A program made the position numbers and the translations under genes. The notes beneath the pieces were generated by a model. The model was not told the origin of the DNA and searched no databases. It worked only from the letters and a program-made list of their open reading frames with translations. Below are positions 10,571 to 21,932 of a stretch of 64,000 nt of DNA, one piece after another. This stretch comes from Gnetum montanum (lineage: Eukaryota; Streptophyta; Gnetopsida; Gnetales; Gnetaceae), in contig MNCI01027470.1 of the NCBI GenBank assembly GCA_015680685.1, positions 339,967 through 403,966 on the forward strand, read 5' to 3'. Each line of letters starts with the position of its first letter. Position 1 is the stretch's first letter.

Positions 10571-11944
10571 TGGTATCTCAGATCCGTTGTCTCGTTTCTA
10601 ACATAATAGTGATGTGATGGATGTATCAGAGGTGGCAAGGTAGATGAAAAAAGGCTTATCCCTTTGTGGTGGGTGCATAGGAGGGAGGTGCAAAAGCTCT
10701 TCCTTCAGGTTATCGAAGACTTGTTGGCATTGAGTTGTCCATTCAAAGTTAACCCCTTTCTTTAGAAGATGTTGCATGGGGTCTAACTTGTCAGTTAACT
10801 TTGCTATGAACCTCTAAATGAATTGTACTCTACCTTGAAACCCACGTAATTCCTTAAGGTTTATAGGAGGTGCCAGGTTGACAATGGCCTTAACTTTGTC
10901 AGGGTCCACCCGTATTTCGGCCTCCGATACTACAAATCCTAACATGTGTCCAGTTCTCACCTTGAAGACATACTTCTTAGGATTGAGGTGTAATTCATGC
11001 AGTTGGCAACACTTGAGGACTACCCCTAGATTACATGGGTGATCAACGACTCCTTTGGACTTAACCGCTATATCATCCACGTAGTTGTTTAGTATTTCTA
11101 GGATGTAGTCACTGAAGATGTAGGTCATGGCTCATTGGTAGGTTGCTTCGGCATTCTTAAGCCCAAAAGGCATCATGGTGAAACAAAAGTTACCCCATGG
11201 GGTCATGAAGGTTGTTGTTAGCTGATGGTCTGGGTTAATGCGGATTTGGTTGTAGCTGGAGAAACCATCCATGAAGGATAATAGAGCATGACTAGTTGTA
11301 GTGTCAATGAGTTTATCAATGCTCAGAAGTGGGAAATCATCCTTGATTGTTGCTTTGTTCAGATTCCAAAAGTCTATACAGATCTGTATTTCTCCCATTT
11401 TCTTAGAAACAACAATGATGTTGGACACCCATTCTGAATAATCAACTACATAGATGAAACCAGCTTGGTATAGCTTGGTGATTTCATCCCTTACGGCTAG
11501 TGAAATTTCCTATTTAACCTTGCAGGCCTTCTTCTTGACTGCCTTCATGCGCAGGCCTAAGACAATGTTGTGCTGTATCAACCTCAGATCTAAACCTGGC
11601 ATGTCGTTGTACGACCATGCAAAGACTTTAATGTTGTCTTGCAGAATTTTGGCTACATCTTTATGTGTCTGCACATCTAATAGGGAACTGACTTTTAATG
11701 TTTTTATTTTCCCCTTGGACGTGGTCACATGCATCTTGATGAGAGGGTTCTTAGTTACATCCCCAACCTCTAAATTTGGAGTTTGGACCAGATGTTCGGG
11801 CCAGTTTTGGGCTGTTTCTAAGGATGCTATGGTGATAGCTATGGTCGAGTCCTAGTCGATTAGGTCTAGGTTCAAGTGTATTGCGAGCTTGCCATGTGGA
11901 CCTGCTAAGGCTAACGGCATGGAGAGATTGCGATGGATTTCCAT
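10571..11944 (-). pseudogene. Reverse transcriptase with N-terminal extension, element D
   Basis: The frame starts at a Met at 11944, reads through an extension containing VFAWSYNDMPGLD, then RT motifs: ICIDFWNLNKAT, LLSFMDGFSSYNQI, MMPFGLKNAEATYQ, and the catalytic NNYVDDIAVKS near 11080, followed by LNPKKYVFKV and LRGFQGRVQFI. Stops interrupt it near 11130, 10813 and 10600, mostly of the CAG-to-TAG kind. The RT ORF is 5.7 kb away from the protease end because of the intervening opposite-strand gene, and it begins at its own Met in both D and H. Confidence 0.85.
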
Positions 11945-12834
11945 TTTTGCTCAAATTTCAAAAATGAAATGAAAGTCTATTTAGGAGGCACTTGTTCGCA
12001 GTGTTCATAGTAACCGTGTGTAATGGAAAAATTTGCACAATAGTAATAATGTGTAAATTGATAAAGTGTGATACAAGGATTAAAGTCCACTAGTTCGAAG
12101 TTATGGTGGACTGCTAAGACGGGAAGATGCAAAATTGCTAAAAACGCAAAACTGCCAATGTGCAAATGCGAAGCTGCTAGTTTAGTGTCATTTTGGACTA
12201 CTCAGAAGTAAAATGCAAGACTACTAGTATGCAATACAAGAAATTGCTGGTATAAAAGCGTAAAACTACTAATGCGAAAATGCAAAACTGCTAGTTTGAT
12301 GTTATTGCAAACTGGGAACATGCATAAGGCCAAGACTTCTAGTTTAAGATCTTTTCGGATTGCTAATCAGAGTGAACTGTATACTAGGGATGCTAGTTTA
12401 AGATCTTTTCAGACCAACAAAATCGTGGCTATGCTAAGATTGCTAGTTTAAGGTCTTTCCAGACCAGAAAAAGCACGACTATGCTAAGATTTCTAGTTTA
12501 AGGTCTTTCTGGACCAGTAACTAAAAATATATATTTTTTATGCTGTTCAGAAAAGCAAACGGTTAACTCAAAGCATGCTAAGGTTTTAATGCCAACAGTT
12601 CTATGATGTCATGGAGAGCATGCTATGCTACACGGTGCACCTTGCATTAAATGGGGAGAGAGAACGACAAGTTTTCCCTTTTTCACCATTATGGCTACAA
12701 ATAGGGATTAACCCTTATTAAACTTACTATTTCCATCGTGATAGCGTAGAGCCCACATTCAGAGCACAAAGCGATTATGCTAACAGAGAGCAAGGCAGTT
12801 TTTGCATAGCAACAAGGAAGAGTCAACAAGCAAA
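11945..12834. other. Divergent intergenic region between RT ORF and antisense gene, element D
   Basis: RT-INT reads leftward from 11944 and the antisense gene reads rightward from 12835, so this 0.9-kb stretch lies between two starts. It contains a tandem array of CTAGTTTAAGGTC words (12290-12530) and, near 12694, the AT-rich word CTACAAATAGGG that could serve as a weak TATA element for the rightward gene. No ORF is conserved here. A bidirectional promoter is inference from layout. Confidence 0.45.
12290..12530. repeat. Tandem array of CTAGTTTAAG units before the antisense gene (element D)
   Basis: Five units spaced about 50-55 bases, each with CTAGTTTAAG(A/G)TCTTT followed by CAGACC or similar, at about 12290, 12339, 12390, 12444 and 12494. 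It resembles the arrays at 8060-8470 and 17325-17550. Confidence 0.7.
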
Positions 12835-15800
12835 ATGATGGCTCAAAAGAAAGAATGCACATACTTGGCACTTGCGAAGGTCGATGAGGTAAAGGAAACC
12901 CTAGGGTGCATGACACAAGCATGTGTTGCAGTGCGGGAGGAGATGTCGTTGACTCGGTAGGCTGCTATGCTTTTCCTATTTCCTCGTGTTTTTTTTATCA
13001 TTTTTATTTCCTGATTTTGTTTCTATGACTTTGTTTTGGATGCCTATGTTTCCTATCATCGTGTTGTCGCTGTTTTGGCCTTTACACCATCACTGTTGCC
13101 ATTTCGGTGGTAGAAGATGTACAAACACTCCGCTGTTGTTGCATGCAAGGTCACTTAAACCTCCACCACTGCGACTATTATTACTGTGGGGTTTTGAATG
13201 GTTTAAGCTACTTAGCTTTTGAATAGCGTAGCATAGAACCCCATGAGCATTTGGCCGCACGTGATGTGGTAGTGTGACACATGTTTCATCAGGGTGTAGT
13301 GTTAATCGCTTTACTTAGAGTCAATCACTTTGTTGATACACTAGCTTTTCACTATGCTGTTGCTTTCATGTTTTTGCTACACTATGTACAGGAAAGGGAT
13401 TATGCCATGCTACATGCTACAATGCTATATTTTGTTACATTATGTGTGTGTTATGCTTGAATGTGATGCTAACATTTGCTATGTTGTGCAGGATAGTGCT
13501 CAGGCCAATTCTGATTGTCTTGGACATTGTAGGGATCCTGTGCTGCATGAACAAACTCGCGGCCCATGTCCCTCCTCCTCATGCATGTGTGGGAGATCGA
13601 GCTATCTGGTTCAGGCAAAGGGCATAGAAGTTCCTACAATTCCTCCTCCAATGCTTCAGTGTGATCATTTGGTCACACTTAGAGGAGGTAGTGAACATCA
13701 TACTAAAAACCCTATTTCCTAGGGCAACTCAGGGCATTCTAAGGTATTTTAGAGATGGGGTAGTTGGTAACGGGCAGGGAGAGGGATTCGGCCCACACCC
13801 CCAAGGTTTGAGGCATTTGGCTTGGATCTAGGAGATTCTTGAGTACAACTTCTACCATCTTTATAACACATTATTTTTTGCACGTCATATGGGAAAGTGC
13901 TTCCAAAATCCACCAAGAACCATCTACTATGCTTGATAATGTGTTTTTGTTATCAGGTTTTTAATCAATGACCAAGGCTTTCATGGCGATACGGATGCCT
14001 TGACCATAGTGGAGATGGCCCTGCAGGAATTTTTTTCTGCTAATAACATCTATGCAGGTGCTATATGTCAATGCAGGGATGAATACCCCACCTATCCAAA
14101 GATATATCCCATTATTTACAACAGATGTAAGGAGTCTGGTTGGTTGGATGAGGGATGGGCACCCTTCAATCTGATCCCCATGGAAGACATTTTGGTCATC
14201 CTCCCACAATTCTTGTTGCCATATAAACCTGGTAAGCTAAGCAGTAGGTGCAACATGCTTGAGTGTCTTTGCTATTTTTGTTTTTTTTTTTGCATTCTTA
14301 TGCTAACTGTTTCTATGTAAACTGCTGTAGGGGCGAAGAGGTCTCAGGAGGTGACGGTGGTAACCACTGAGAATTAGGAGGTGAACATCTACTTGAAATA
14401 TGGAGAATTAGTTGGAATCTAGCATTGGATATATAGTGAAGCCTTGGATTCCTTGGTTGAGAATCTTCGAAGTGTTGGACTACTATATTTGTTCCTGACT
14501 CTGAACCCAAATGTTCTTGCCGTTGAGATGCTCTCCTTGATGGACTCCTTTTCCCACAAGACGGACTGCTTCTGCACATGCATTCATGGTGTGTGGGTGG
14601 CCATTGACATCAATGACTAGCTATTTGTAGACCTTTTCGGCGTCCCTACCAATGGAATCCTTATAGGATCAAAGTCCAAGAAGGAGTTAACTGTTCAGAA
14701 GGATGACATCATGGAGTAGATAGGGATTTCTAAAGAGTGGAGGGGGTTCCTTATGGATAAGGTCAAGGCAAGACCTGCTAAAGAAGTTTACCCCATCTTC
14801 TGTTCCCGTGCCTTTCCCTAGCTACTTTTCCAAAGGAAGGTCCTTGGGATTGAGTAGGCTTGGGTAATGCTCGAGGTTATGGAAGAGGGGGCTGGGTCAA
14901 GTTTCTATGTACAAGCTTGCAGGCTAAAATTGTGGGGCTCCATAAGAAGCAGGAATCCCATTCCAACATACATTATGCATTCTACATAGCCTATCTGCGG
15001 TGTTTCGTGGAGTTTCTAGTGGTGCACGAGAAAGGGGTCTGGGTATTGCAGAATCGAAACCAGATTTCCAAACTGTGGATCTACGAGGTCCTCCGAACCA
15101 CCCCAACCCAATATCCCCTAGAAATAATTGGGGAGTCATTCTCTATCACAACTAAGAATTGGGTGGCCCACAACTTTCATGGCCAAGATAGTGTAGGGGA
15201 GACGCCCTTTGCTACCGCCAGTAGCATATCACAGGGACAATGTCTCATTGCCAAAACTATGGTCACCAAGTTGCAATGAAAGAGGCCTGCTTCAGCTAAG
15301 GGAACCCTTCATGCAGAGGAAGAGGAGGGGTGAAAACTACGGCTTAAACTATAGAGGATGCAACCCCCCATTGGTAAATTCTTTTGTTCATGTTTATTTC
15401 TTCACCTACTTTGTTAATGCTTGCTACGTTATGCTACACTAGACAACATAGCATAGCGTAGCGCCTACTTCATGCTGACCTATTTTGAGCTAACGTAAAC
15501 ATGTTTTTTGGCTGGCAGAGGAAGAAGAGGAAGAAGAGGAAGGTGACGAAGAGGTGTCGGCTCCTAAAATGGGGATGACAAATAAAGACACGAAGGTCCT
15601 AGTCTGAGAAGAAAGGGCCCCGGTCAAGAGGAAAGGAGCTCCTACCACTAGGGCAAGGGCTCTTGTCATTAGATAGAATCCTCCTATTAACGAGGAAATT
15701 TTTGGAGACAAAGAGGAGTCTCCTGTAAATAAGAAGGAAGCTGGTTCCTTAAAAGGAAAGGAACTAGTAGATGAAGAGGGGGCCTACCTAGACCTGGGAG

Positions 15801-17165
15801 AGACTTCTGCTAAGGTTGCCACCATCATTTTTTGTCAGCAGGAAGGGGAACCGCAATTAAACGCTGGTGAGTTTGGTAGTATGTCATTTCTAACTTATTT
15901 AACTGCATGAAAAACACTACTGCTAAAGTTTTAGGATCACCTCTACTTCATGTGGGATCATGGGCCGAGACCCTTGAAAAATTTACATTTATGCAACGGG
16001 TCATTGACAACATGATTAGTCGCCTTCAGCAGATCGACCCTGAAGTGGGTAAGTAGAAGTGTTAAGTGCTCTCATGTTGCTATGCTAGAGTCCTTGCATT
16101 TGTTAACCTTGCTACGCTAGTGTGACTGATATGCTCTTTATGTTGTGACAGCCTCTCAACTCAAATGGGATCCGAAATAGCCTTTGAAGATTAGTGTTGT
16201 GCCTACATTCCCACCCAAAGTGACCAATGTGTCTTGTCAGGCATATGATGAGGCCAACAAATATGCCTTGAACTTGGCTTGCTCCTTGTGGGAGTACAAT
16301 TGTGTCAACGAAGACCTGTGGAAATAGGTCCAAAAGGCTGAGAGAGAGAAGGCCAACATGAGCGTCGAGGTGAAAGATCTTAAGTCAAGGAATGAGTTCC
16401 TCATAGCCTGTGATACTAATAATGAGGACTGACGCATGGCTGTGATAGATCACGCTAGATTTTGGATAATCATGTGTCAGAACAATGAAGCCACTCATGA
16501 AATAATAGAGCAGCAAATGCAAATGGACTTGCTAGTCTAGAAGTGTCAGGATTGGACGGATTTCAGTGCCAGGGTTTACGAATGGGGGCAGTCCCAGAAG
16601 AACCATAAACATATGTATAAACTAGAATGTGCCACCAATCGTAAATTGTATAGGAATAGTTCTGTAGAAGCATTTACCTATAAGGCATTTGTAGATGCCA
16701 TTGGTGTTTTTGAAGCCTATGACAAGTTCAAAAAGCAAGTAAAGGTTATGAAATCACCTAAGCGGGAAGTGAACCTTCCCATAGGTAAGACTGCAACCGC
16801 CTCCTTTTCTTTGGGACCACCGAAATGGATGGCCACCGAAAAGGAGAAGGCTATAGCAGATGCTGAACCTAGCATTAGTCGTTGGGTGGACATCATGGAA
16901 GAGGAGGTCTAACACCACCTTAGGCTTGGTTTAGACTAGATACCCTTCGAGACTGATGCAGGCCCTTCTCAAGTTAGTCATTTTCTACTGTGTTAATGCT
17001 TGTGCTCTGTTGCAACTTGCGTGTGTTTCCCTAACTGACTACTTCATTCCTGCACTGCGAGTTCCAAATGAGGGCACAGGGCCCATAGAAGGTAGGAGTG
17101 AAGGGGCGACAAAGGACGATGCAAAAGTGAATGATGAAGATGATGCAAGCAGAGACAACCCATGA
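12835..17165 (+). pseudogene. Antisense multi-exon gene inside element D (novel retrotransposon ORF)
   Basis: Function unknown. Exons inferred: 12835-12956, 13492-13935, 13957-14231, 14331-15373, 15521-15866, 15935-16048, 16152-16972, 17073-17165. Introns have GT/AG borders such as GTAAGC, GTGAGT and GTAAGT, except intron 2, which has shrunk to ~21 bases and lost its donor. Frames join across exons with few shifts (two in exon 4). The protein starts MMAQKK. It has the motifs VGILCC (exon 2) and NDQGFHGDTD (exon 3), then VDLFGVPTNGI (exon 4). Exon 5 is a Glu run followed by a basic stretch. Exon 7 is coiled-coil-like and carries KCQDWTDFSARVYEWGQ and LGPPKWM. The last exon is rich in Gly, Asp and Glu. 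Homologues lie in elements G and I. About ten TAG/TGA stops and two shifts make this copy dead. A weak resemblance of the exon 4 region to plant transposon-associated domains is unverified. Confidence 0.75.
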
Positions 17166-17324
17166 TAGCATGAAATTTCTCTTTTTATTTGAATTTTTGA
17201 ATTTTTTGCAAATTTTTTGCAAACATTGTTTAAGAGACAAAAATTTTGAATAAAGAGATGAATTGATTCCATGCTAACTTATGCATTGTGTACGTGCTAA
17301 ATGTCATGCTAAGCTTTCGCTCTT

Positions 17325-17550
17325 TTGTGCTAGTTTTAGGCCATTTAGGGCCCCTACTAGTTTTAGGCCATTTTAGGCCATTGCTAGTTTTAGGCCATTT
17401 TGGGCCATAGCGTAGCATAGTTTTAGGCCATTTTGGGCCACTGCTAGTTTTAGGCCATTTTAGGCTATTGGGTAGCATAGTTTTAGGCTATTTTGGGCCA
17501 TTGCTAGTTTTAGGCCATTTCGGGCCATTACTAGTTTTAGGCCATTTCAG
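17325..17550. repeat. Tandem array of TAGTTTTAGGCCATTTT units between convergent genes (element D)
   Basis: Eight units with a 27-32-base period, each TAGTTTTAGGC(C/T)A followed by TTTT(G/A)GGCCA; two are linked by CATAGCGTAGCATAG. The array lies between the 3' end of the antisense gene (17165) and the 3' end of gag-PR (about 17710), so both would be transcribed into it. Elements G and I have related words in the same place. Confidence 0.75.
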
Positions 17551-17709
17551 GTCGTTGCATGTTAATGAGATGATACGCTAACGATTTGGAAAATGTTTAA
17601 TTAGCAACTAACATAGATGTAAGACAAAAAGGCGATAAATGTGCAAGGGTGGGTAGCTGGGCAAGAAGCAGTGGGGTTGCTATACTATCCATAGCTACTT
17701 CTTGATCCA

Positions 17710-18542
17710 TCATGGGTTGAGTGAGACATAAGGCTGAGACACCTTGCTAGGGCCTTCATCTACATCATTGCCCCGCCCCCCTTGGAAAGGTAACTTAGCC
17801 CATGTGCTCTTGTTTTAGGGACCGGCTTGCTGAGCCGATTCCTCTACTGGATGGCTAGTGTGTCAGAGACAGGCACTTCATTCTCAGGGGTTATAACCTC
17901 TGAGCCCTGTTCCATGCCTACATTGTTGATTGCTTGTGTTGCTACCTTGTCACCATGGATCACCACCTCCCTACCTGCATATGGTAGATGGATCTCTTGG
18001 TGTATGGGTGAGGAGACAACCCTAAGCCGTGCAAACCATGACCTTCCTAGGATCAGGTTAAACCTAGGCATCTCTTCGACCATGATGAACGTTGCATTCA
18101 TGGGAAACTAGTCCCCTACTATGAAGTCTATGTGGACTATGCCCTTTACTAGGACACATGCCTTGTTGAATGACTTCAGGCATGACATCATTGTGGGTTT
18201 GATTTGGTTGACCAAGCCCAATTTGTCCACAATAGGGATGGGGATGACATTCGTGATAGCCCCATCATCAATGTGTACCCTTCAGATCTGGTGTTGGCTG
18301 ACCCGAATTATGATGAATAGGGGTGTTGTAGTCACCTGGCCCCTTTTGGGACCTTCCCTAATGGAGTCATAGTAGAAAGTGAGTTGAGATAGTTCTAGCT
18401 CTACAGGCGCGAAGGGAAGCATGACTGAGTAGATTGCTTTCTCTTCCACCGGCATGTCTTCGTTGACCGGAATCGCTATCAACATGCGGATCAGAGCCTT
18501 TCGGTGTGGTATGGATGTCATGATTATGTCGTACAAGATCAA
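17710..18542 (-). pseudogene. Aspartic protease end of gag-PR, element D
   Basis: Retropepsin that would cut the Gag and Pol polyproteins. On the minus strand the order is LYDIIMTSIPHRKALIRML, then the active-site region VHIDDGAITNVI (D-D-G-A in place of D-T/S-G-A, as in G and I), then FNLILGRSWFARL and VSSPIHQEIHLPY. A short C-terminal domain with WAKLPFQ matches WAELPFN in I and WDELPFN in G, after which the frame stops. One stop follows the QHQI residues before the active site. The stop after the C-terminal domain is shared by three elements, so gag-PR ends here and is not fused to RT. Confidence 0.8.
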
Positions 18543-21505
18543 TGTAGTGTTCTTTTGTTTTAGAGCTTGTTTGACCTAATTGAGAGCATCCAAGAGGTCT
18601 TGGTCACCCCCTTGTTTATTGCCATTCTCCTCTTCTATCCATCCGAGAAGACGAATTTCTCAAGGAGGGGCAGTCTCAGGTCTGGGTTTAGACCTTTCTT
18701 GGTAGGGTGACGTGGACTACATGGTTGTATCAATGTCCCTCTTTGGTGACAAGGGTGTAGATGCGGGGGACGAAGACGTAGGCTTGGAAAGACCTAGGGC
18801 AATACTTCCCTTCGACGTCTCATTTGCAAAATGCACTTCTCATTTTTTAGGATGAGAGGGCTGTTCAGTTATCTTGCGTGGGATGGGGGCTACTGAAGGA
18901 GTTGGCCCCCTGATGAAAAATGGAGCTAATGGCATTAGTAGGTGGGGTGGCATGGTTTTTCTAATAGGTGGTGTGGGGATGGATGCCCGGGGAGGAACCC
19001 TCAGGACAAACAGTTGCTGTGGGCATCGACCAGCTGTTGGTGGTTCTGGTGCACTACGCTGAGGCACACAGACCACAAATGGTTATTGGGATAGCCTAGG
19101 ATCACCATAATACGGATGGCATTGATGATGTAACTAACATTTTTGGCATTGAGGGGGTCCATGTAGATGTGTAGGGATTGATTGTTGGGACGTACTGGAT
19201 TGCTTTCATCCAACACCAATTTTCCCTGATCAATCAACCTTTGGATATCATCCTGCAATGCTAGATAGTAATCTGTATTATGACCACATTGTTGATGGTA
19301 GTCACAAAATTGATCTAGCTTGAAGCCTTTAGGAACTAGAGGATCATTTGGCAAGGCCAAAGAGGGGTTTCTAAGGAGCTCGTAATAGCACTAGTGCTTC
19401 CTGAGTCCCTCCTCTGACATTTGCTTGTGTTGGATGTACCCCACTGCCAGTAGCTACTTCAGAAGCTTTGAAGGCTTGAGAGGAAGCAAGGTGTACTTTG
19501 AGCGATCTTTATGCTCAAATTTGGGTTGTGTAGATGTCTTAGGTGCGGGTATGATAGGTTGCAGTGCATTGCCCTATCTAGGTGTGGGATTAGCTATGGG
19601 TGTGGCCGGTTTCTTATTATTCTTGTTACTGTTGTTATTAGATTTGGGCTTGGCTTTGGTTGCCATAGTAGCCACTATGGCTATTGGGGCCTTACCCTTG
19701 TCCTTCTTTGTGAAGGTGTTTTTGTAAGTGACGTAGGCCAGGTCTTTGCTCAACTCGGCCGCATCTTGTATGCTCTTAGTTTAAGTGAAGGCTTGACTAA
19801 GAGTGCAAGGAGCAAGCTAGTATAGATTAGAATTGATGAAGTCATTCACTACGCTTTTAAAGATGGCTAGCAAATTGGCCTCTGTGATGAGCTCGCAGAT
19901 TTCATTAAGGGTTACACTCCAATGTTGGATGAACTTTTGGACTAGCTCTAGAGGTTCCTGCTTCATGCTCATCAACTGATCCAACATGATTTCTAGCTTC
20001 AAGTTATACTTGAAGCACATCACGAACTGGGTCAAAAAATCCTCTAGGGTTGAAATAGATGAGCATGGTAGCATGCAGTAACAATCCAGGGCCCTTCTAG
20101 TCAAGGACATAGCGAAGACATGAATAATTGTATGCAGCCATTGTTGCAATAGTAGGGATTTAGACCTAAATGTGACAAGATGTGCATTGGGGTCTCCCTC
20201 CCTATTGTATTTCATGAAGTGGGGAAGAGACATCCTTGGGGGTAGCGTTAGCATGAGGATTGTAGGGATGATGGGGTCATCCTGGTAAAATTTCATGACT
20301 TGTACTATGTTAGACCCAATAGCCTTGAGGTGTTTTATTTCCTTAGTGAGGGTCTGGATGAGCTAGAATTCTTGGTCCAGACCCTGGGACGTTGTGAATG
20401 GCTCGAGAGCTACTGAGGTAGCTCCCATTTGTGGGGTGGCAGGGGTAGCAGCATGACCCATCGACGGTACCATTGGGATGGCCCCTATAAAGGGTGCCAC
20501 TTGCGCTATCCACCACCCAGTAAGTAGTGTTGTTGAGGCAGCAACCACGGGTTGTGGCATGGAATGGATGGATTGTGTGTGAGGTGGAAAAGACCATATT
20601 CCCGCACCAGGTTGTACCGCCTACAGGGTTTGGTAGGCCTAGTGGGGAACGTGGTGAGACATCTACGACGGTAGCATAACAAGGGGAATAGAAAATGGGG
20701 TGCACCATGTTGATGGGACTGGGCCTACCGCTGATGGTGGAACAAATGTAAATGTGGGGATGGAAGTAGAAGCTACGTATGGTTGCGAAGTCAGTACAGT
20801 GTGCACATGTGGAAAGGTAGCTGTGATTGGTGTATGATGTGCTACAAGGATAGATTGATGAACGGGTTGCAAAGGAATAGTGGCTACAAATGAAATAGGT
20901 GAAACAGGTGAAAGAGGGCATTGAAACGCTGCAGGGTTGATGTGGCTACCCATAGTAGATGTAATCGTGGGTTGCGAAAGCATAGGCATGATTATGAAGG
21001 GAGTGGCGATAGACAGCGGGTTAGTCCAAAAGGATTGGGTAGGAGAGATAGTAGCAGGGTTTGTTTGACCTCCCCCATTAGATTGGGAATCGAGTTCTTC
21101 CTTTCCATCCTAGAAGGCTTCCTCAGGGTTAGACACTATGTCCTATTGCTCCCTAAGTCTAACCAATTGGATTAGCTGGTCTAGAAGCTATTGGTTCATC
21201 TGTGTCAAAGGGATGGAAGTGCTAGGAGTGGGAACAAATTCCTTCTCGTTGTAGTAAGTAAACTTGAAGCTACGTTTGTCTTCAAGTTCATGCACATCCA
21301 AGGGCTTATTTATTTGTACCTTTGTACAGATGAAGTTATAGCATTCATGCTATTGGGCCAAGCCCTCAGGTCCTTGATTTTGGATCCTAAGGGATCGACG
21401 TGTTTCTAGCATTGGGTTTAGCAGTTGTTTAGCACCAGTGGTGCCTTGAACCATGATGGGAACATCAACGTTGAAGCTGTTAGCAACGGTATTCAAGGAA
21501 GCCAT
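18543..21505 (-). pseudogene. Gag, element D
   Basis: Capsid-type protein forming the virus-like particle. The chosen Met at 21505 (MASLNTVAN) is supported by the next domain, YNFICTKVQ...FVPTPSTSIPL, which matches the N-termini of G and I. A Pro/Thr/Ser-rich linker follows (about 20990-20340). The capsid core is at 20296-19817 (FYQDDPI, LDCYCMLP, FKYNLKLEIMLDQLM, EPLELVQKFIQ). At about 19310 an FCDYHQQCGHNTDYY segment looks like the usual C-x2-H knuckle with its final Cys changed to Tyr. Stops and shifts separate these parts. Plus-strand ORFs over the same bases are shadows. Confidence 0.8.
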
Positions 21506-21932
21506 CGTTAAGCTGAAGAGTTTTGCAAATGGAAAAAAGCAAAGAAATTGGACAGCTAAACATTTTTGGGAACGAAAAAAGTAAAGAAATTGGAAAGCAA
21601 TCAAAAAGGGTGTATGTCTTGCACGGTTCTCGAGGAACCGTCAAAGCGATCAGCTTGTACCACATGATGTGTAAACAATTGCAAAAGGGTGTCACGTTTA
21701 TGTTAGTGCACAATAGGGTATAGAATGTGTGTAAGACTACCATAAGATAGGCAAGTCAACTGGCGATCAAATGCTTTATGTCCTGTAGGGTTCCCAAGGA
21801 ACCGTCGAGGTGACCGATCTATACCACACGATGCGTAAACAACCACAGATGGGTGTCAAGTTTATGGTAATGCGTATCAAGGTGCAGAAGGCTTACAAGA
21901 CTATCATGACATGCAGAAAGGGCACCAAAAGG
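21506..21932 (-). other. Leader of element D with a duplicated hairpin unit
   Basis: Untranslated leader between primer site and gag. It holds two copies of a ~166-base unit (about 21611-21776 and 21777-21930), each with a hairpin of GGTTC(C) and GGAACC arms (21624-21640 and 21789-21803). Element B's leader has a degenerate version. A packaging or dimerisation role is possible but only inferred from the position. Confidence 0.6.

Noticed and set aside
17073-17165. Alternative acceptor at 17078-17079 for the last exon of the antisense gene in D
   Set aside because: It shifts the frame out of the Asp/Glu-rich reading; the AG at 17071-17072 keeps phase 0, as in element I.
19425-19825. Plus-strand ORFs over the gag region of element D
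   Set aside because: They are shadows of the minus-strand gag, which aligns with gag of G and I in the other frame.
20343-20921. 192-codon minus-strand ORF in the gag linker of element D
   Set aside because: Its Cys/His/Ser/Tyr-rich composition is unlike the Pro/Thr/Gln linker in the frame that matches element I; it is an alternative frame of the linker.
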